This document shows positions 26,087 to 35,278 of a stretch of DNA of 64,000 nt, piece by piece. The stretch lies in the NCBI GenBank assembly GCA_023458055.1, contig JAEXAW010000044.1:62001-126000 (forward strand). Reading direction: 5' to 3'. Source of the DNA: Pseudomonadota bacterium (GTDB lineage: Bacteria; Pseudomonadota; Alphaproteobacteria; Sphingomonadales; Sphingomonadaceae). Position 1 is the stretch's first letter. Each line of letters opens with the position of its first letter. The position numbers and the translations under genes were made by a program. The notes under the pieces are model-generated. The model made no database searches. It was not told where the DNA came from and saw only the letters and a list, made by a program, of their open reading frames with translations.

Positions 26087-26998
26087 TTATGATTGCTCCG
26101 GATCCACCGGCTGGGTTTCGCGCCAGCGCGCCTTGATTGTATCGCTCGTATCGCGGCTATTGTCGTGACTCCAGCCCGGCGGCTTCGCCATATAATTCCA
26201 TTTGGCGGCGAACGTTGGCGCGCGCCACACATCCTTTGCAATCCCCACCCATTCGTGGAACGCCGCCCAGACGATGTTGAAGCTCCCGAGATTCTTGACG
26301 ATGCCATAATTGATTTTTTCATAGTCGCGTTCGGGTTCGAAGCTGCCGAACATCCTGTCCCAGATAATGAAAACCCCGGCATAATTGGCATCGAGATAGC
26401 GCGGGTTGGTCGCATGATGTACGCGGTGATGCGAGGGCGTGTTCATGACGGCCTCGAACCAGCGCGGCATGCGCTTGATCGCTTCGGTATGGATCCAGAA
26501 TTGGTAGATGAGGTTGATCCCGCCGCAAAACAGCACCATCGCCACCGGAAAGCCGATGAAGAAGAGCGGCAGGCGGAAGATGAAGGTGAGCGCGATAAAT
26601 CCGGTCCAGGTCTGCCTGAGCGCCGTCGAAAGATTATAATGTTGCGAACTATGGTGGATGACATGCCCGGCCCAGAACCAGCGTACGCGGTGGGCGGTGC
26701 GATGGAACACATAATAAGCGAGGTCATCGAGCAGAAAGCAGGCGATCCACGCCCACCAGACATAACCGATATCGAACAACCGATATTGATAGGCCCATGT
26801 CGCCATAGCGATCACAAAGCCTCCGGTGAGGAGTCCGGCGACGGTGCTGCCAAGGCCCAATCCCAATGAGGTCAGCGTATCGCGAGCCTCATAACGGGTA
26901 CGATCCTTGGCGCGGGCAATCAGCATCTCGGCGAGCATCAGCAGGATGAATGCCGGAATGGCATAGGTGGTCGGATTGGGAAGGCTCGGCGTTGGCAT
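26087..26998 (-). CDS. Sterol desaturase/fatty acid hydroxylase superfamily membrane protein
   Basis: The protein has 303 residues with several membrane helices and the tripartite His clusters of the di-iron membrane hydroxylases: FHRTAHR, GHVIHHSSQHYN and HHRVHH, plus WIHTEAI. These enzymes hydroxylate or desaturate lipids using O2. The ATG at 26998 shares its last base with the stop of the upstream gene, so coupling is likely and longer 5' extensions are rejected. In sphingomonads it could act on carotenoid, fatty acid or sphingolipid chains; the substrate is not known. Confidence 0.9.
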   Translation of the reverse strand: MPTPSLPNPTTYAIPAFILLMLAEMLIARAKDRTRYEARDTLTSLGLGLGSTVAGLLTGGFVIAMATWAYQYRLFDIGYVWWAWIACFLLDDLAYYVFHRTAHRVRWFWAGHVIHHSSQHYNLSTALRQTWTGFIALTFIFRLPLFFIGFPVAMVLFCGGINLIYQFWIHTEAIKRMPRWFEAVMNTPSHHRVHHATNPRYLDANYAGVFIIWDRMFGSFEPERDYEKINYGIVKNLGSFNIVWAAFHEWVGIAKDVWRAPTFAAKWNYMAKPPGWSHDNSRDTSDTIKARWRETQPVDPEQS

Positions 26999-27396
26999 CA
27001 GGCGAGCACCTCGCGCAGACGCGCCGTCCATAATTGCGCATCCTTGCCAAGATCGAGCGTCGTCGATCCAAAGGTGCGCTCGGGCGACTCCAGCGTCAAT
27101 TGGGTGTGCGACAATTTTCCGGAAAAGCTCGAGTCGATAAGACGTCCGACGAAGAAATTGCCATGCGCTCGGATCAGCATTTGCTGGCCTTTGGCGTTGC
27201 GCACGATGGCCCCATAGCCAGCCCTGTCGACCGCAGCTTCGGTTGGCGCAAAGCCGCAAATGATGGAATCCGCAAGCGAGAAGGCCTGCTCGTTGCTGCG
27301 AATACGAGGGTCATCGCCCAGCCCGATGACATATACCAGCCAACTGACGAACAGGATAGTGACCAAAGATGCGCCAAAGATCAGGAGATCATTCAA
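26998..27396 (-). CDS. Hypothetical membrane-anchored protein
   Basis: The 132-residue product has one N-terminal membrane helix (residues 4-26) and a soluble domain with alternating hydrophobic residues (DRAGYGAIVRNAKGQQMLIRAHGNFFVGRL), read as a beta-rich fold. No family is recognised. It overlaps the downstream fatty-acid-hydroxylase-like gene by one base and lies 12 bases after the phosphatase-like gene, so all three are probably cotranscribed. Confidence 0.75.
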   Translation of the reverse strand: MNDLLIFGASLVTILFVSWLVYVIGLGDDPRIRSNEQAFSLADSIICGFAPTEAAVDRAGYGAIVRNAKGQQMLIRAHGNFFVGRLIDSSFSGKLSHTQLTLESPERTFGSTTLDLGKDAQLWTARLREVLA

Positions 27397-27408
27397 TGTC
27401 GGTGTCCG

Positions 27409-27843
27409 TTATGACGAAGCTTGTCCGGCAAGCGCATCCATCATCGCGCGGACCGGGCCCACATCATAGCCAGCCGTTGCCGCTTGAGTTGCAATGCGCT
27501 CCGGCGCGTTACCCGCTCTCGCCTGCGCCAACGCCCAGAGAAAGGTTGAGCGGGTGCCCGACCGACAATAGGCAAGGACCGGACCACCGGCTTCGGCCAT
27601 AGCGTGGTCGAGCGCATCCAGCTGGGCCGCCGAAAAGCCTGAATGACCAACCGGAATATAGGCATAGCCAAGACCCGCCTCGCGCGCCGCCGCTTCAATG
27701 TCAGCCCCTTGCGGCGCGCCGGGCTCCTCCCCGTCCGGGCGGTTATTGATAATCGCGCGCACGCCTAAATCCTTGGCATGCGCGACATCAGCCGGCGCAA
27801 TTTGCGGCGATGCCAGAAAATTGGGGTCGAGGGTTCGGAACAT
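27409..27843 (-). CDS. TIGR01244-type phosphatase/sulfurtransferase-like protein (DUF442)
   Basis: The protein of about 144 residues starts FRTLDPNFLASPQI and holds the Cys loop AYCRSGTRSTFLWAL of the dual-specificity phosphatase fold, plus IINNRPDGEEP, both typical of the DUF442/TIGR01244 family. That family includes the N-terminal domain of Blh-type proteins linked to sulfide and persulfide handling. The start could also be the ATG at 27864, adding seven residues. It sits 41 bases after an Atm1-type exporter. Confidence 0.85.
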   Translation of the reverse strand: MFRTLDPNFLASPQIAPADVAHAKDLGVRAIINNRPDGEEPGAPQGADIEAAAREAGLGYAYIPVGHSGFSAAQLDALDHAMAEAGGPVLAYCRSGTRSTFLWALAQARAGNAPERIATQAATAGYDVGPVRAMMDALAGQASS

Positions 27844-27884
27844 CGCTGACAATGATGTCAGCAAAGGCCCGAAAGGTCAACGAT

Positions 27885-29768
27885 TCATGCGGGTTCGAAC
27901 GCTTCTGGTTCGGCATCCTTCTCGGCTTGCTGGCGCGCCCACATTTCGGCGTATAGGCCGCGCTGGGCGAGCAACTCGGCATGTGTTCCGGTTTCGCGCA
28001 CTATGCCTTGATCCAGCACCAATATTCGGTCGGCATCGGCGATGGTCGAGAGGCGATGCGCGATGATGATGGTCGTACGGCTTTCGGCGATGCGATCCAA
28101 GGTCGCCTGGATTTCGGCTTCCGTCCGGCTATCGAGCGCTGAGGTTGCTTCGTCGAGCACCAAGATCGGCGGGTTTTTAAGCAAAGTCCGGGCTATCGCG
28201 ATACGCTGTTTTTCGCCGCCGGAAAGTTTAAGGCCACGCTCCCCTACTTCGGTGTCATAGCCTTGGGGGAGCGAGCGGATGAAATCAGCAATCGCGGCGC
28301 CTTCGGCTGCAGCCTCAATCTCGGCCCGGGTTGCCCCTTCCCGCCCATAAGCGATATTATAGCCGATGGTTTCGTTGAACAGCACGGTGTCTTGCGGGAC
28401 AATGCCAATCGCCGCGCGCAGACTGCCCTGGGTCACCGCGTCAACATCCTGCCCATCAATGGTGATGAGGCCCGATTGCGGATCATAGAAACGGAATAGC
28501 AACCGCGCGACGGTCGATTTGCCCGATCCGGACGGGCCGACAATGGCGAGTGTTTCGCCAGCAGGCACATGAAAGCTCACGCCGTGGAGGATTTCGCGAT
28601 CCGGTTCATAGCCGAAATGCACCTTGTCGAACCGCACATCGCCAGCCTTTACCAGCAGCGGAGGCGCGCCCGGTGCATCGACAATCTCGGCGGGCGTGTC
28701 GATCAGATCGAACATTGCGGCCATGTCGATAAGACCTTGGCGGATGGTGCGATAGACCATGCCGAGCATGTCCAAAGGCCGGAAAAGCTGGTTGAGCAGC
28801 GTATTGACGATCACGACGTCACCCGTGGTAAACTGCCCCTTGGACCATCCCCATACCGTATAGGCCATCGCCCCGCCCAGCATAGCATTGGTGATGAAGC
28901 TCTGACCGACATTCAGCAGCGCCAGCGAATTTTCCGAGCGGATCGCCGCTTTCGCATATTTGCGGGCAACTTGTGAATAATGGTCGGTCTCGCGTTTTTC
29001 CGCGTTGAAATATTTGACCGTCTCATAGTTGAGCAGACTGTCGACCGACCGTGATACGGTGAGCGTATCGAGATCGTTCATCTCCTTGCGTAGCGCATTG
29101 CGCCAATCGGTGACGCGCTGGGTGAAGAAGATATAAAAGGCGACCATCACCATCGTCACCAACGCCAGTTGCCAGCTGAACTTCAAGAAGAAGATGCCAA
29201 GAACCACGGTCAATTCAATCGCGGTGGGGGCTATGTTGAAGAGGAGGAAATAAAGCATCGTGTCGATGCTCTTGGTCCCGCGCTCAATCACCTTGGTCAC
29301 CGCGCCGGTGCGCCGCGACAGATGGAAACGCAGCGACAAACGGTGAAGATGGGAAAACACATTTTCTGCGAGGTGAACCGTCGCTTCCTGCCCGACACGC
29401 TCGAAAATCCAATTGCGTGTATTGTCGAACAACACGCCGCCGAAACGGGCAAGGGCATAAGAAAGAACAAGGCCAATCGCGAGCGCGACACCCGCTTCAA
29501 GTCCCGGCTTCATCCGGTCAATGGCGGCACCATAGATGAAGGCCATGCTGAGTTGCACCGCCTTGGAAGCCAGCACCAGCAACATCGCGCCGACGATGCG
29601 CAGTTTGAGGTCACCGCGTCCTTCCGGCCAGAGATAGGGCAGAAAGCGCTTAAGCGTCGAAAAGTCAGCCTCGCGCGACGGCGGCACCGTATCGGTACCG
29701 GGCTGGCTTGGCGTTGCAGCGGTCGACGAAACAGCGGGGGGCGATGATGACGCGGGCATGGGGCTCAA
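27885..29768 (-). CDS. Atm1/HMT-type ABC exporter
   Basis: The 627-residue half-transporter has a six-helix membrane domain (about 55-350) and an ATPase with Walker A GPSGSGKST, signature LSGGEKQR and Walker B ILVLDEATSALD. The pattern TLKRFLPYLWPEGRGDLKLR and EVGERGLKLSGGEKQ is that of the Atm1 subfamily, which exports glutathione persulfides or metal-glutathione conjugates and supports Fe-S metabolism. An Rrf2 regulator lies upstream and a palindromic promoter element lies about 190 bases before the ATG, so iron or sulfur control is plausible. Confidence 0.93.
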   Translation of the reverse strand: MSPMPASSSPPAVSSTAATPSQPGTDTVPPSREADFSTLKRFLPYLWPEGRGDLKLRIVGAMLLVLASKAVQLSMAFIYGAAIDRMKPGLEAGVALAIGLVLSYALARFGGVLFDNTRNWIFERVGQEATVHLAENVFSHLHRLSLRFHLSRRTGAVTKVIERGTKSIDTMLYFLLFNIAPTAIELTVVLGIFFLKFSWQLALVTMVMVAFYIFFTQRVTDWRNALRKEMNDLDTLTVSRSVDSLLNYETVKYFNAEKRETDHYSQVARKYAKAAIRSENSLALLNVGQSFITNAMLGGAMAYTVWGWSKGQFTTGDVVIVNTLLNQLFRPLDMLGMVYRTIRQGLIDMAAMFDLIDTPAEIVDAPGAPPLLVKAGDVRFDKVHFGYEPDREILHGVSFHVPAGETLAIVGPSGSGKSTVARLLFRFYDPQSGLITIDGQDVDAVTQGSLRAAIGIVPQDTVLFNETIGYNIAYGREGATRAEIEAAAEGAAIADFIRSLPQGYDTEVGERGLKLSGGEKQRIAIARTLLKNPPILVLDEATSALDSRTEAEIQATLDRIAESRTTIIIAHRLSTIADADRILVLDQGIVRETGTHAELLAQRGLYAEMWARQQAEKDAEPEAFEPA

Positions 29769-29826
29769 TATAGGCGCATGAATGTGATTCCCAATACCGG
29801 CCTAACGTCACGGTGAGCATCACCGA

Positions 29827-29913
29827 TCAGTCTTGAGGTTCAATGCTATTCCGCAAGGTGTCAGACCCGGACCCGCCGATGGGAGTTCGCTGGCCGGGAG
29901 GGTGTTCAATCAT
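29827..29913 (-). CDS. Possible 28-residue leader peptide ahead of the ABC exporter
   Basis: An ATG at 29911-29913 opens a 28-codon frame (begins MIEHPPGQRTPIGG, ends IEPQD) between the palindromic promoter element (29961-29984) and the exporter gene. No family is recognised and the ribosome-binding site is weak. The surrounding RNA could fold: GTCAGACCCGG (29860-29870) pairs with CCGGGCCTGAC (29938-29948) apart from one position. Conservation has not been tested, so this may be chance. Confidence 0.2.
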   Translation of the reverse strand: MIEHPPGQRTPIGGSGSDTLRNSIEPQD

Positions 29914-29960
29914 CCAGCGATTTTGTTGGTCGCCGACCCGGGCCTGACCAGCTTTGATTA

Positions 29961-29984
29961 AATTCAACTAATTTAGTTGACAAT
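29961..29984 (-). promoter_or_regulatory. Palindromic operator in a probable promoter, copy 1
   Basis: On the minus strand TTGTCA is followed 17 bases later by TAATCA, a plausible -35/-10 pair, with the perfect palindrome CAACTAATTTAGTTG (29965-29979) lying between. The 24-base element recurs at 35924-35947 with one difference. It points toward the ABC exporter 193 bases downstream and lies 43 bases beyond the 3' end of the Rrf2 gene. Binding by that Rrf2 protein is inferred from proximity only. Confidence 0.6.
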
Positions 29985-30026
29985 CGGACTGCGACCAAAG
30001 GACGATCCGGTGCGACTAATGGATTT

Positions 30027-30455
30027 TTAATGAACCGGTTCAAGTTCGATCGGATCCGCGAGCGTAATCTTGTCGAGCACTTCGGCAGTTTCATCACGCA
30101 CTTTGAGCATCAGACTGCGCAACCGGCACTCGGCTTCGGCGACGCAATTCTTGCATTTTTCATGCGCATAACGGCTCGCGCACGGTACCAAAGCGAGGGA
30201 ACCGCGCGTCAGCCGGACGATATCGCCATAGCTGATATCCACCGGCGGTAGCGCAAGCTTATATCCGCCATCGCGCCCGCGAAAGGATTGCACAATCCCC
30301 TCCCGGCTCATTTCGGACAGGATCACCGTCAAAAATTTGGACGGGATATTCTGTTTTTCCGAAATTTCGGCGAGCGGCACCGGGTCGGCGCGCTGCACAT
30401 TATCGGCCAAATGCTGCAGCGCGCGGATCGTATAACGGGTCTTTTGCGACAGCAT
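30027..30455 (-). CDS. Rrf2 family transcriptional regulator
   Basis: This 142-residue regulator has the Rrf2 winged-helix domain (LSQKTRYTIRALQHLAD, IPSKFLTVILSEMSREGIV, GRDGGYKLALPP) and a cysteine cluster C92, C101, C104 and C110. Rrf2 proteins with such clusters sense Fe-S status, nitric oxide or thiol/cysteine supply. The C-terminal RSLMLKVRDETAEVLDKITLAD resembles the branch often found near sulfur assimilation genes rather than IscR itself; this assignment is by eye. It is divergent from gyrB. Confidence 0.9.
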   Translation of the reverse strand: MLSQKTRYTIRALQHLADNVQRADPVPLAEISEKQNIPSKFLTVILSEMSREGIVQSFRGRDGGYKLALPPVDISYGDIVRLTRGSLALVPCASRYAHEKCKNCVAEAECRLRSLMLKVRDETAEVLDKITLADPIELEPVH

Positions 30456-30621
30456 GGCGGCCAGTCCTTACCGGATTAGTAGAGATTTATCGGCCTAGTC
30501 GCGTGCTCCGTTCAGGTCAACCCGTGCACAACGTCAAAAAAGGAGCGAGCAAGGTGCACTATCCCGTCAAAATCGGCCTTTTTTGCTTGGGGTTTGGGGG
30601 GCATCTCTGTATAGAATCCGC

Positions 30622-33195
30622 ATGACTGACACCAGCAAAGCAAACTTTTCCGACTCCGCCGAAAATCCCAACACCAGCGCTTACGGCGCAGACAGCATCA
30701 AGGTGCTGAAAGGCCTCGATGCGGTGCGCAAGCGCCCAGGCATGTATATTGGCGATACCGACGATGGATCGGGTCTCCACCATATGGTGTTCGAAGTGTC
30801 CGATAACTCGATTGACGAGGCGCTCGCGGGTCATGCCGACCATGTGTTGATCGAGCTTAACCCGGATGGCTCCGTTTCGGTTGAGGACAATGGCCGTGGC
30901 ATTCCGGTGGGCATCCATTCGGAAGAAGGCATTTCGGCCGCCGAGGTCATCATGACCCAGCTTCACGCTGGCGGAAAGTTTGAAAACACCACCGAAGGCA
31001 ATGCCTATAAGGTATCGGGCGGTTTGCACGGTGTGGGCGTATCGGTGGTGAACGCGCTATCGGAATATCTCGAACTCACCATCTGGCGCGACGGCAAGGA
31101 ACATTGGATGCGCTTTCGCCATGGCGATTCCGAAGCGCCGCTCGAAGTGCGCGGCGATGCGCCGTTGGTCAATGGGAAACCGAAGCGCGGGACGCAGGTG
31201 CGGTTTCTCGCCTCGACCGACACGTTCAAAAATGTCACGACCTATGATTTTGAAAAGCTTGAACATCGCTACCGCGAACTCGCCTTTTTGAACTCGGGCG
31301 TGCGGATTCTTCTTTCTGACAAACGCGGCGAGGAAGAGATCAATCACGACCTGTTCTACGAGGGCGGCATCGCAGCTTTTGTGAACTATCTCGACCGCAA
31401 CAAGACCAAGATCATTCCTGATCCGATTGCGATTTCGTCCGAGCGCGATGGCGTCGGCATCGACGTCGCGCTCGAATGGAATGACAGCTATTATGAAAAT
31501 GTCCTGTGTTTCACCAACAATATCCCGCAGCGCGATGGCGGCACGCATTTGGCGGCCTTCCGCGCGGCGCTGACCCGTACGCTTAATAATTATGCGGAAA
31601 AATCGGGGATGCTCAAAAAGGAGAAGGTCAACCTTACGGGCGATGATATGCGCGAAGGGCTGACCGCGATTGTTTCGGTCAAACTACCCGATCCGAAATT
31701 TTCCTCGCAGACCAAAGACAAGCTGGTTTCCTCCGAGGTGCGCCAACCGCTCGAAAGCCTGATGGCCGACAAGCTCGCGGAATGGCTGGAGGAAAACCCG
31801 GCTCACGCCAAATCGGTGGTGCAGAAAATCATCGATGCCGCCGCCGCCCGCGAAGCCGCCCGCAAGGCGCGTGACCTCACACGGCGCAAAGGCGTGATGG
31901 ACATCGCCTCGCTCCCCGGAAAGCTGGCTGACTGTCAGGAGCGCGATCCCGCCAAGTCCGAACTTTTCCTCGTCGAAGGAGACTCCGCAGGCGGCTCCGC
32001 CAAACAGGGGCGCGACCGCCATTATCAGGCGATTTTGCCGCTCAAGGGTAAAATCCTCAACGTCGAGCGCGCGCGCTTTGATCGCATCATTTCTTCCAAG
32101 GAAGTCGGTACGCTCATTCAGGCGATGGGCACCGGCATCCGCGATGAGTTCAACATCGAAAAGCTGCGTTACCACAAGATCGTCATCATGACCGACGCCG
32201 ACGTCGATGGCGCGCATATCCGCACGCTCTTGCTGACCTTTTTCTATCGCCAGATGCCGGAGATTGTCGAAGGTGGTTATCTCTACATCGCCCAGCCGCC
32301 GCTCTACAAAGTGGCCAAGGGGCGTTCGGAAGTTTACCTCAAAGACGATGCCGCGCTCGACCAATATCTGGTCGATGCCGGGATCGATTCGCTACGTCTC
32401 GAAACGGCTGGCGGCGCGCGTTCGGGTAATGATCTGCGCGACTTGATCGAGCATGCCCGCCGCATGCGCAACCTGATGCGGTATATCCCGCGCCGGTACG
32501 ATAGCGCACTGATCGAGGCGCTCGCCTTGAATGGTGCGCTTGATCCCGACGCCAATGATGCCGCCCGCGATACCGCGCTTGAGGCGACCGCCAAATGGCT
32601 CACCGTCGCAGATGACGATGGGCGCTGGTCGGCGAAACGCACCGAAAGCGGCGGCTATCATCTCGAGCGGCTGTGGCGCGGCGTGACCGATCACCACCCG
32701 ATCGAAGCCGCGTTTATCGGCTCGCAAGAGGCGCGCCGCCTCCACGCACTCGCGACCGAACGCAGCGATGATTATGCCAAGACATCGAAGCTGGTAAAAC
32801 TTTCGGCCGCCGCCGTTGCCGCCGAAAAGGCCGCAGAAGCCGCCAATGCCAGCAACTTGTCCGAAGACGCCGACGGCCTGGACGATGCCGCAATGGCAGC
32901 GGTCGAGGACGCCAAAGGCGTCATCGTTAGCCGTCCGAGCGAATTACTCGAAGCGATTTTCGCCTCAAGCCGCAAGGGTCTGTCGATCTCGCGCTACAAG
33001 GGCCTTGGCGAAATGAACGCCGAGCAATTGTGGGAAACGACGCTCGACCCGGCCAACCGCTCCCTCCTTCAGGTCGAAGCCGAACAGGCCGACGTCGCTG
33101 ACGAAATCTTCACCCGCTTGATGGGCGACGAAGTCGAACCGCGCCGCGATTTCATTCAGGACAACGCGCTGAACGTCGCTAATCTGGACGTCTAA
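30622..33195 (+). CDS. gyrB: DNA gyrase subunit B
   Basis: This 857-residue protein supplies the ATPase and DNA-religation (TOPRIM) parts of DNA gyrase. GHKL ATPase motifs are in EVSDNSIDEALAG, VEDNGRGIPVG and GLHGVGVSVVNALS; the TOPRIM part shows EGDSAGGSAKQGRDR and DADVDGAHI. An Ala/Glu-rich insertion of about 45 residues near 730-775 explains the greater length than the 804-residue E. coli protein. The start at 30622 is chosen over an ATG at 30583. The normal terminus NVANLDV is intact, and insertion-sequence-like repeats begin at the very next base. Confidence 0.97.
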   Translation: MTDTSKANFSDSAENPNTSAYGADSIKVLKGLDAVRKRPGMYIGDTDDGSGLHHMVFEVSDNSIDEALAGHADHVLIELNPDGSVSVEDNGRGIPVGIHSEEGISAAEVIMTQLHAGGKFENTTEGNAYKVSGGLHGVGVSVVNALSEYLELTIWRDGKEHWMRFRHGDSEAPLEVRGDAPLVNGKPKRGTQVRFLASTDTFKNVTTYDFEKLEHRYRELAFLNSGVRILLSDKRGEEEINHDLFYEGGIAAFVNYLDRNKTKIIPDPIAISSERDGVGIDVALEWNDSYYENVLCFTNNIPQRDGGTHLAAFRAALTRTLNNYAEKSGMLKKEKVNLTGDDMREGLTAIVSVKLPDPKFSSQTKDKLVSSEVRQPLESLMADKLAEWLEENPAHAKSVVQKIIDAAAAREAARKARDLTRRKGVMDIASLPGKLADCQERDPAKSELFLVEGDSAGGSAKQGRDRHYQAILPLKGKILNVERARFDRIISSKEVGTLIQAMGTGIRDEFNIEKLRYHKIVIMTDADVDGAHIRTLLLTFFYRQMPEIVEGGYLYIAQPPLYKVAKGRSEVYLKDDAALDQYLVDAGIDSLRLETAGGARSGNDLRDLIEHARRMRNLMRYIPRRYDSALIEALALNGALDPDANDAARDTALEATAKWLTVADDDGRWSAKRTESGGYHLERLWRGVTDHHPIEAAFIGSQEARRLHALATERSDDYAKTSKLVKLSAAAVAAEKAAEAANASNLSEDADGLDDAAMAAVEDAKGVIVSRPSELLEAIFASSRKGLSISRYKGLGEMNAEQLWETTLDPANRSLLQVEAEQADVADEIFTRLMGDEVEPRRDFIQDNALNVANLDV

Positions 33196-33266
33196 TGTGG
33201 CGGGAAGCGATAAGTTAGTTTTTAGAAGCGATAAGCTGACTCGTAGAAGCAATTAGTTGTCTTTTT
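33196..33266 (+). repeat. IS21-type end: three 21-base direct repeats directly after gyrB
   Basis: TGTGGCGG at 33196 follows the gyrB TAA without a gap. Then come three tandem units with 21-base period: 33204-33224, 33225-33245 and 33246-33266. The first two share GAAGCGATAAG and the third begins GAAGCAATTAG. Multiple repeats behind a terminal TG are the usual design of IS21-family ends, where transposase binds. The right-end repeats near 35283-35360 are a different sequence, so the two ends do not belong to the same intact element. Confidence 0.6.
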
Positions 33267-33535
33267 TGAGCCCTGATGGCGAATATGCAGATTTTTCGCT
33301 AGGTCTACAAGAAACGATTCATGTCGAGTGTTTGGACAATCCGGAACGACTCCTTTCGGGCTTCCCAATTGGGATAGCTGACGTTCCCGACTAGAAATCG
33401 AGGTGTCAGCTTTGCGCCCTAAATTCGGTCATTCGACGCTCGCCCCGATGAGTCCAAAAGCGGCCGTTGAGGGGCGCTTCCCTTTCTTTCCCTTCTTCGC
33501 GCCCCTCTTGCCTTCCCGCGTAAACGGGCTCGACT
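33267..33535. other. Gene-free stretch between IS-type repeats and the broken gene
   Basis: With the repeats before it, 33196-33535 lacks a gene. This part contains a pyrimidine-rich tract (about 33478-33517) and no convincing frame, RNA gene or terminator. A short frame from about 33403 lacks family resemblance. Confidence 0.5.
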
Positions 33536-34513
33536 TCACCTTGAGGGGAGAAGGGGGGCCGCAGCGTCCCTGCGCTTTCCCGACCCGGGCTTCGGCGGTT
33601 TCACTGCCGACTTGGTGGCCTTCTTAGCCTTTTTGGCGGCCTTAGCGGCCTTGGTATCCAGGCCGCGCCGAGTAAGATCGATGCCGATAACCCGGATGTC
33701 CTCAACACCCGGATAGTCGTTAGAAATTAGGGTCCAATGCCGCTGGAGCTCGTCGATCAACATTTCGAATGTGCAGGCGCGCCTTCCATTTGGCAGGTCC
33801 CAATAAGACTTTGTGCCGAGGTAGACGAGGAGGAAGATGCCGCGGGTAGATCGCGGATCGCGGAGATAGTCGCCGCAAAGCTGTATCTCGAGACGCTCCA
33901 ATAGGTGCGGACCGGTCCACTTGTCGGCCAGCTTCATCTCGGTTGGAACAGGTGCGTCGAAGCCTGCGCCAAAGAAACGGAGATCTGGGCGTTTGGCGTC
34001 AGCAAGTTCTTCCTCCTGAGGAACAATGTAGCGGCCGGCGGCGTGATCACGGCACCACCCGCCGATGAATTTCCTGAATTCCGTCTCCTGGTCCACGGCT
34101 TGGAGGATCGACGCGATCGAGGAGTCGCCGTTCTCAAGGTCGTGCTTCAGCGCCTCCAGCTTGTCGACGGCGTGATACCAGAGTTCGCGATGGTTCGACG
34201 GCGTGCTGACTAGCGACTTGCCGAACTCCCGCACCTGTGACGGCGTCCACGAGTCGACGTCGGCGTCGGCGGCCGCCTTCGACTTCGCGTGATATCCCAT
34301 CCAGGGTCTGGTCCCCTTGTCGGGGTGCGCGCGCGCCATCTCGAGCAGTGCGAGGAACGCCGGTTTGCCGGGCGTCTCTCGGATGAACGCGATCAGTGCG
34401 TTGCGCGCATCCTGTGCGTCGTCGCGGAGGCCGGGCGAGTATACTGGTCGGATGCCCGAGGCGCGCAGGCCTAAGCACGTTACCACAGCAACCGAGAACA
34501 TTCGCGGGGCCAA
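33536..34513 (-). pseudogene. 3' part of a gene with a PD-(D/E)XK-like domain, cut by IS21
   Basis: The frame of 325 codons looks like the C-terminal part of a larger protein. The first 28 or so codons (upstream of about 34430) read backward through DNA next to the istA tail and have no protein character; after that the sequence is well-formed. A PD-(D/E)XK-like pattern is visible: KRPDLRFFG, then PTEMKLADKW with E-x-K, then LERLEIQLCGDYLRD with a downstream Gln, then GIFLLVYLG. The end is a Lys/Ala-rich tail. Large proteins with such C-terminal nucleases include antiphage effectors, but the N-terminal domains are missing, so a defence role is only a guess. It is probably non-functional. Confidence 0.6.
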
Positions 34514-34547
34514 TTATTATGCAAGCATGGGAGATAAGCATGACTGA
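34473..34547 (+). pseudogene. Remnant of istA (IS21 transposase C-terminus)
   Basis: The last two dozen codons before istB read to NIRGANYYASMGDKHD and stop at a TGA that overlaps the istB start, exactly as the istA/istB junction does in IS21 elements. NIRG-x-x-YY is the usual IstA C-terminus. Nothing upstream of about 34470 resembles a transposase, so more than 90% of istA is gone. Confidence 0.65.
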
Positions 34548-35277
34548 CCATCATATCGCACCCGAATTGCGCGCATTAAAGCTTGGCGGCATGGCAGATG
34601 AATATATGCGTCAGCAGACACTGGCTAGCGCGGTTACCCAACCGTTTAGCGACCGCCTGATGCAAATGATTCACGCCGAAAATGATGCGAGAGCTGATCG
34701 CAAGCGGGCACGTCTTTTGTCGGCCTCTCAGCTCCATCATTTAGCAACACCAGAGGATCTGGTTTATTCCGGCGACCGGGGTTTGGATGAAAGCCAGATC
34801 AAGGAAATGCAAAATTGCCATTGGATCCGGCACGGTCACAATGCAACTATTGTGGGTGCAACCGGGAGCGGCAAAAGCTATTTGGCCATGGCGTTGGGGC
34901 GTGCCGCTATCCGGCAAGGCATCCCCGTCCGATACTATCGCGCACATCTTCTTCTTGAAGATGTGGAAGTCGCCCGTGTGGATGGTTCGATCCGGAAGCT
35001 TCGGACCCAGCTCAGAAAATATGGCTTGCTGATCCTCGACGAGTTTGGCCTGCACGAGCTCAGTGATCAGGCCAAAGAGGATCTTCTCGATATTCTGGAA
35101 GAGCGGGTTGGTCGCGCATCCACCATCGTCATTGGGCAACGCGCAATATCAGAATGGCATGACTTCATCGGTCGCCCCCTGATGGCCGACGCAATCCTCG
35201 ATCGCATCTTGCACCATTCCTACAATATCAACCTTAGGGGTAAGTCACTGCGCGAACGCAAACCTCCAACCTTGTAA
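34540..35277 (+). CDS. istB: IS21-family transposition helper ATPase IstB
   Basis: This 245-residue AAA+ ATPase assists the IstA transposase. It has Walker A VGATGSGKSYLAMALG near residue 105, Walker B LLILDEFGLHEL, and the typical IstB ends (LRALKLGGMADEYMRQQ and DRILHHSYNINLRGKSLR). The ATG at 34540 overlaps the end of the istA remnant and has GGGAGATAAGC before it. The gene is intact although its partner istA is not. Confidence 0.92.
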   Translation: MTDHHIAPELRALKLGGMADEYMRQQTLASAVTQPFSDRLMQMIHAENDARADRKRARLLSASQLHHLATPEDLVYSGDRGLDESQIKEMQNCHWIRHGHNATIVGATGSGKSYLAMALGRAAIRQGIPVRYYRAHLLLEDVEVARVDGSIRKLRTQLRKYGLLILDEFGLHELSDQAKEDLLDILEERVGRASTIVIGQRAISEWHDFIGRPLMADAILDRILHHSYNINLRGKSLRERKPPTL

Positions 35278-35278
35278 G

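Noticed and set aside
25163..26092. 309-codon plus-strand frame over the GMC oxidoreductase
   Set aside because: The minus-strand enzyme has both family signatures and its own ribosome-binding region.
33204..33266. CRISPR-like short repeats
   Set aside because: The three 21-base units are contiguous with no spacers, fitting IS21 end repeats instead.
33403..33627. 74-codon plus-strand frame after the IS-like repeats
   Set aside because: Pyrimidine-tract translation with no family and overlap with the broken nuclease-like gene.
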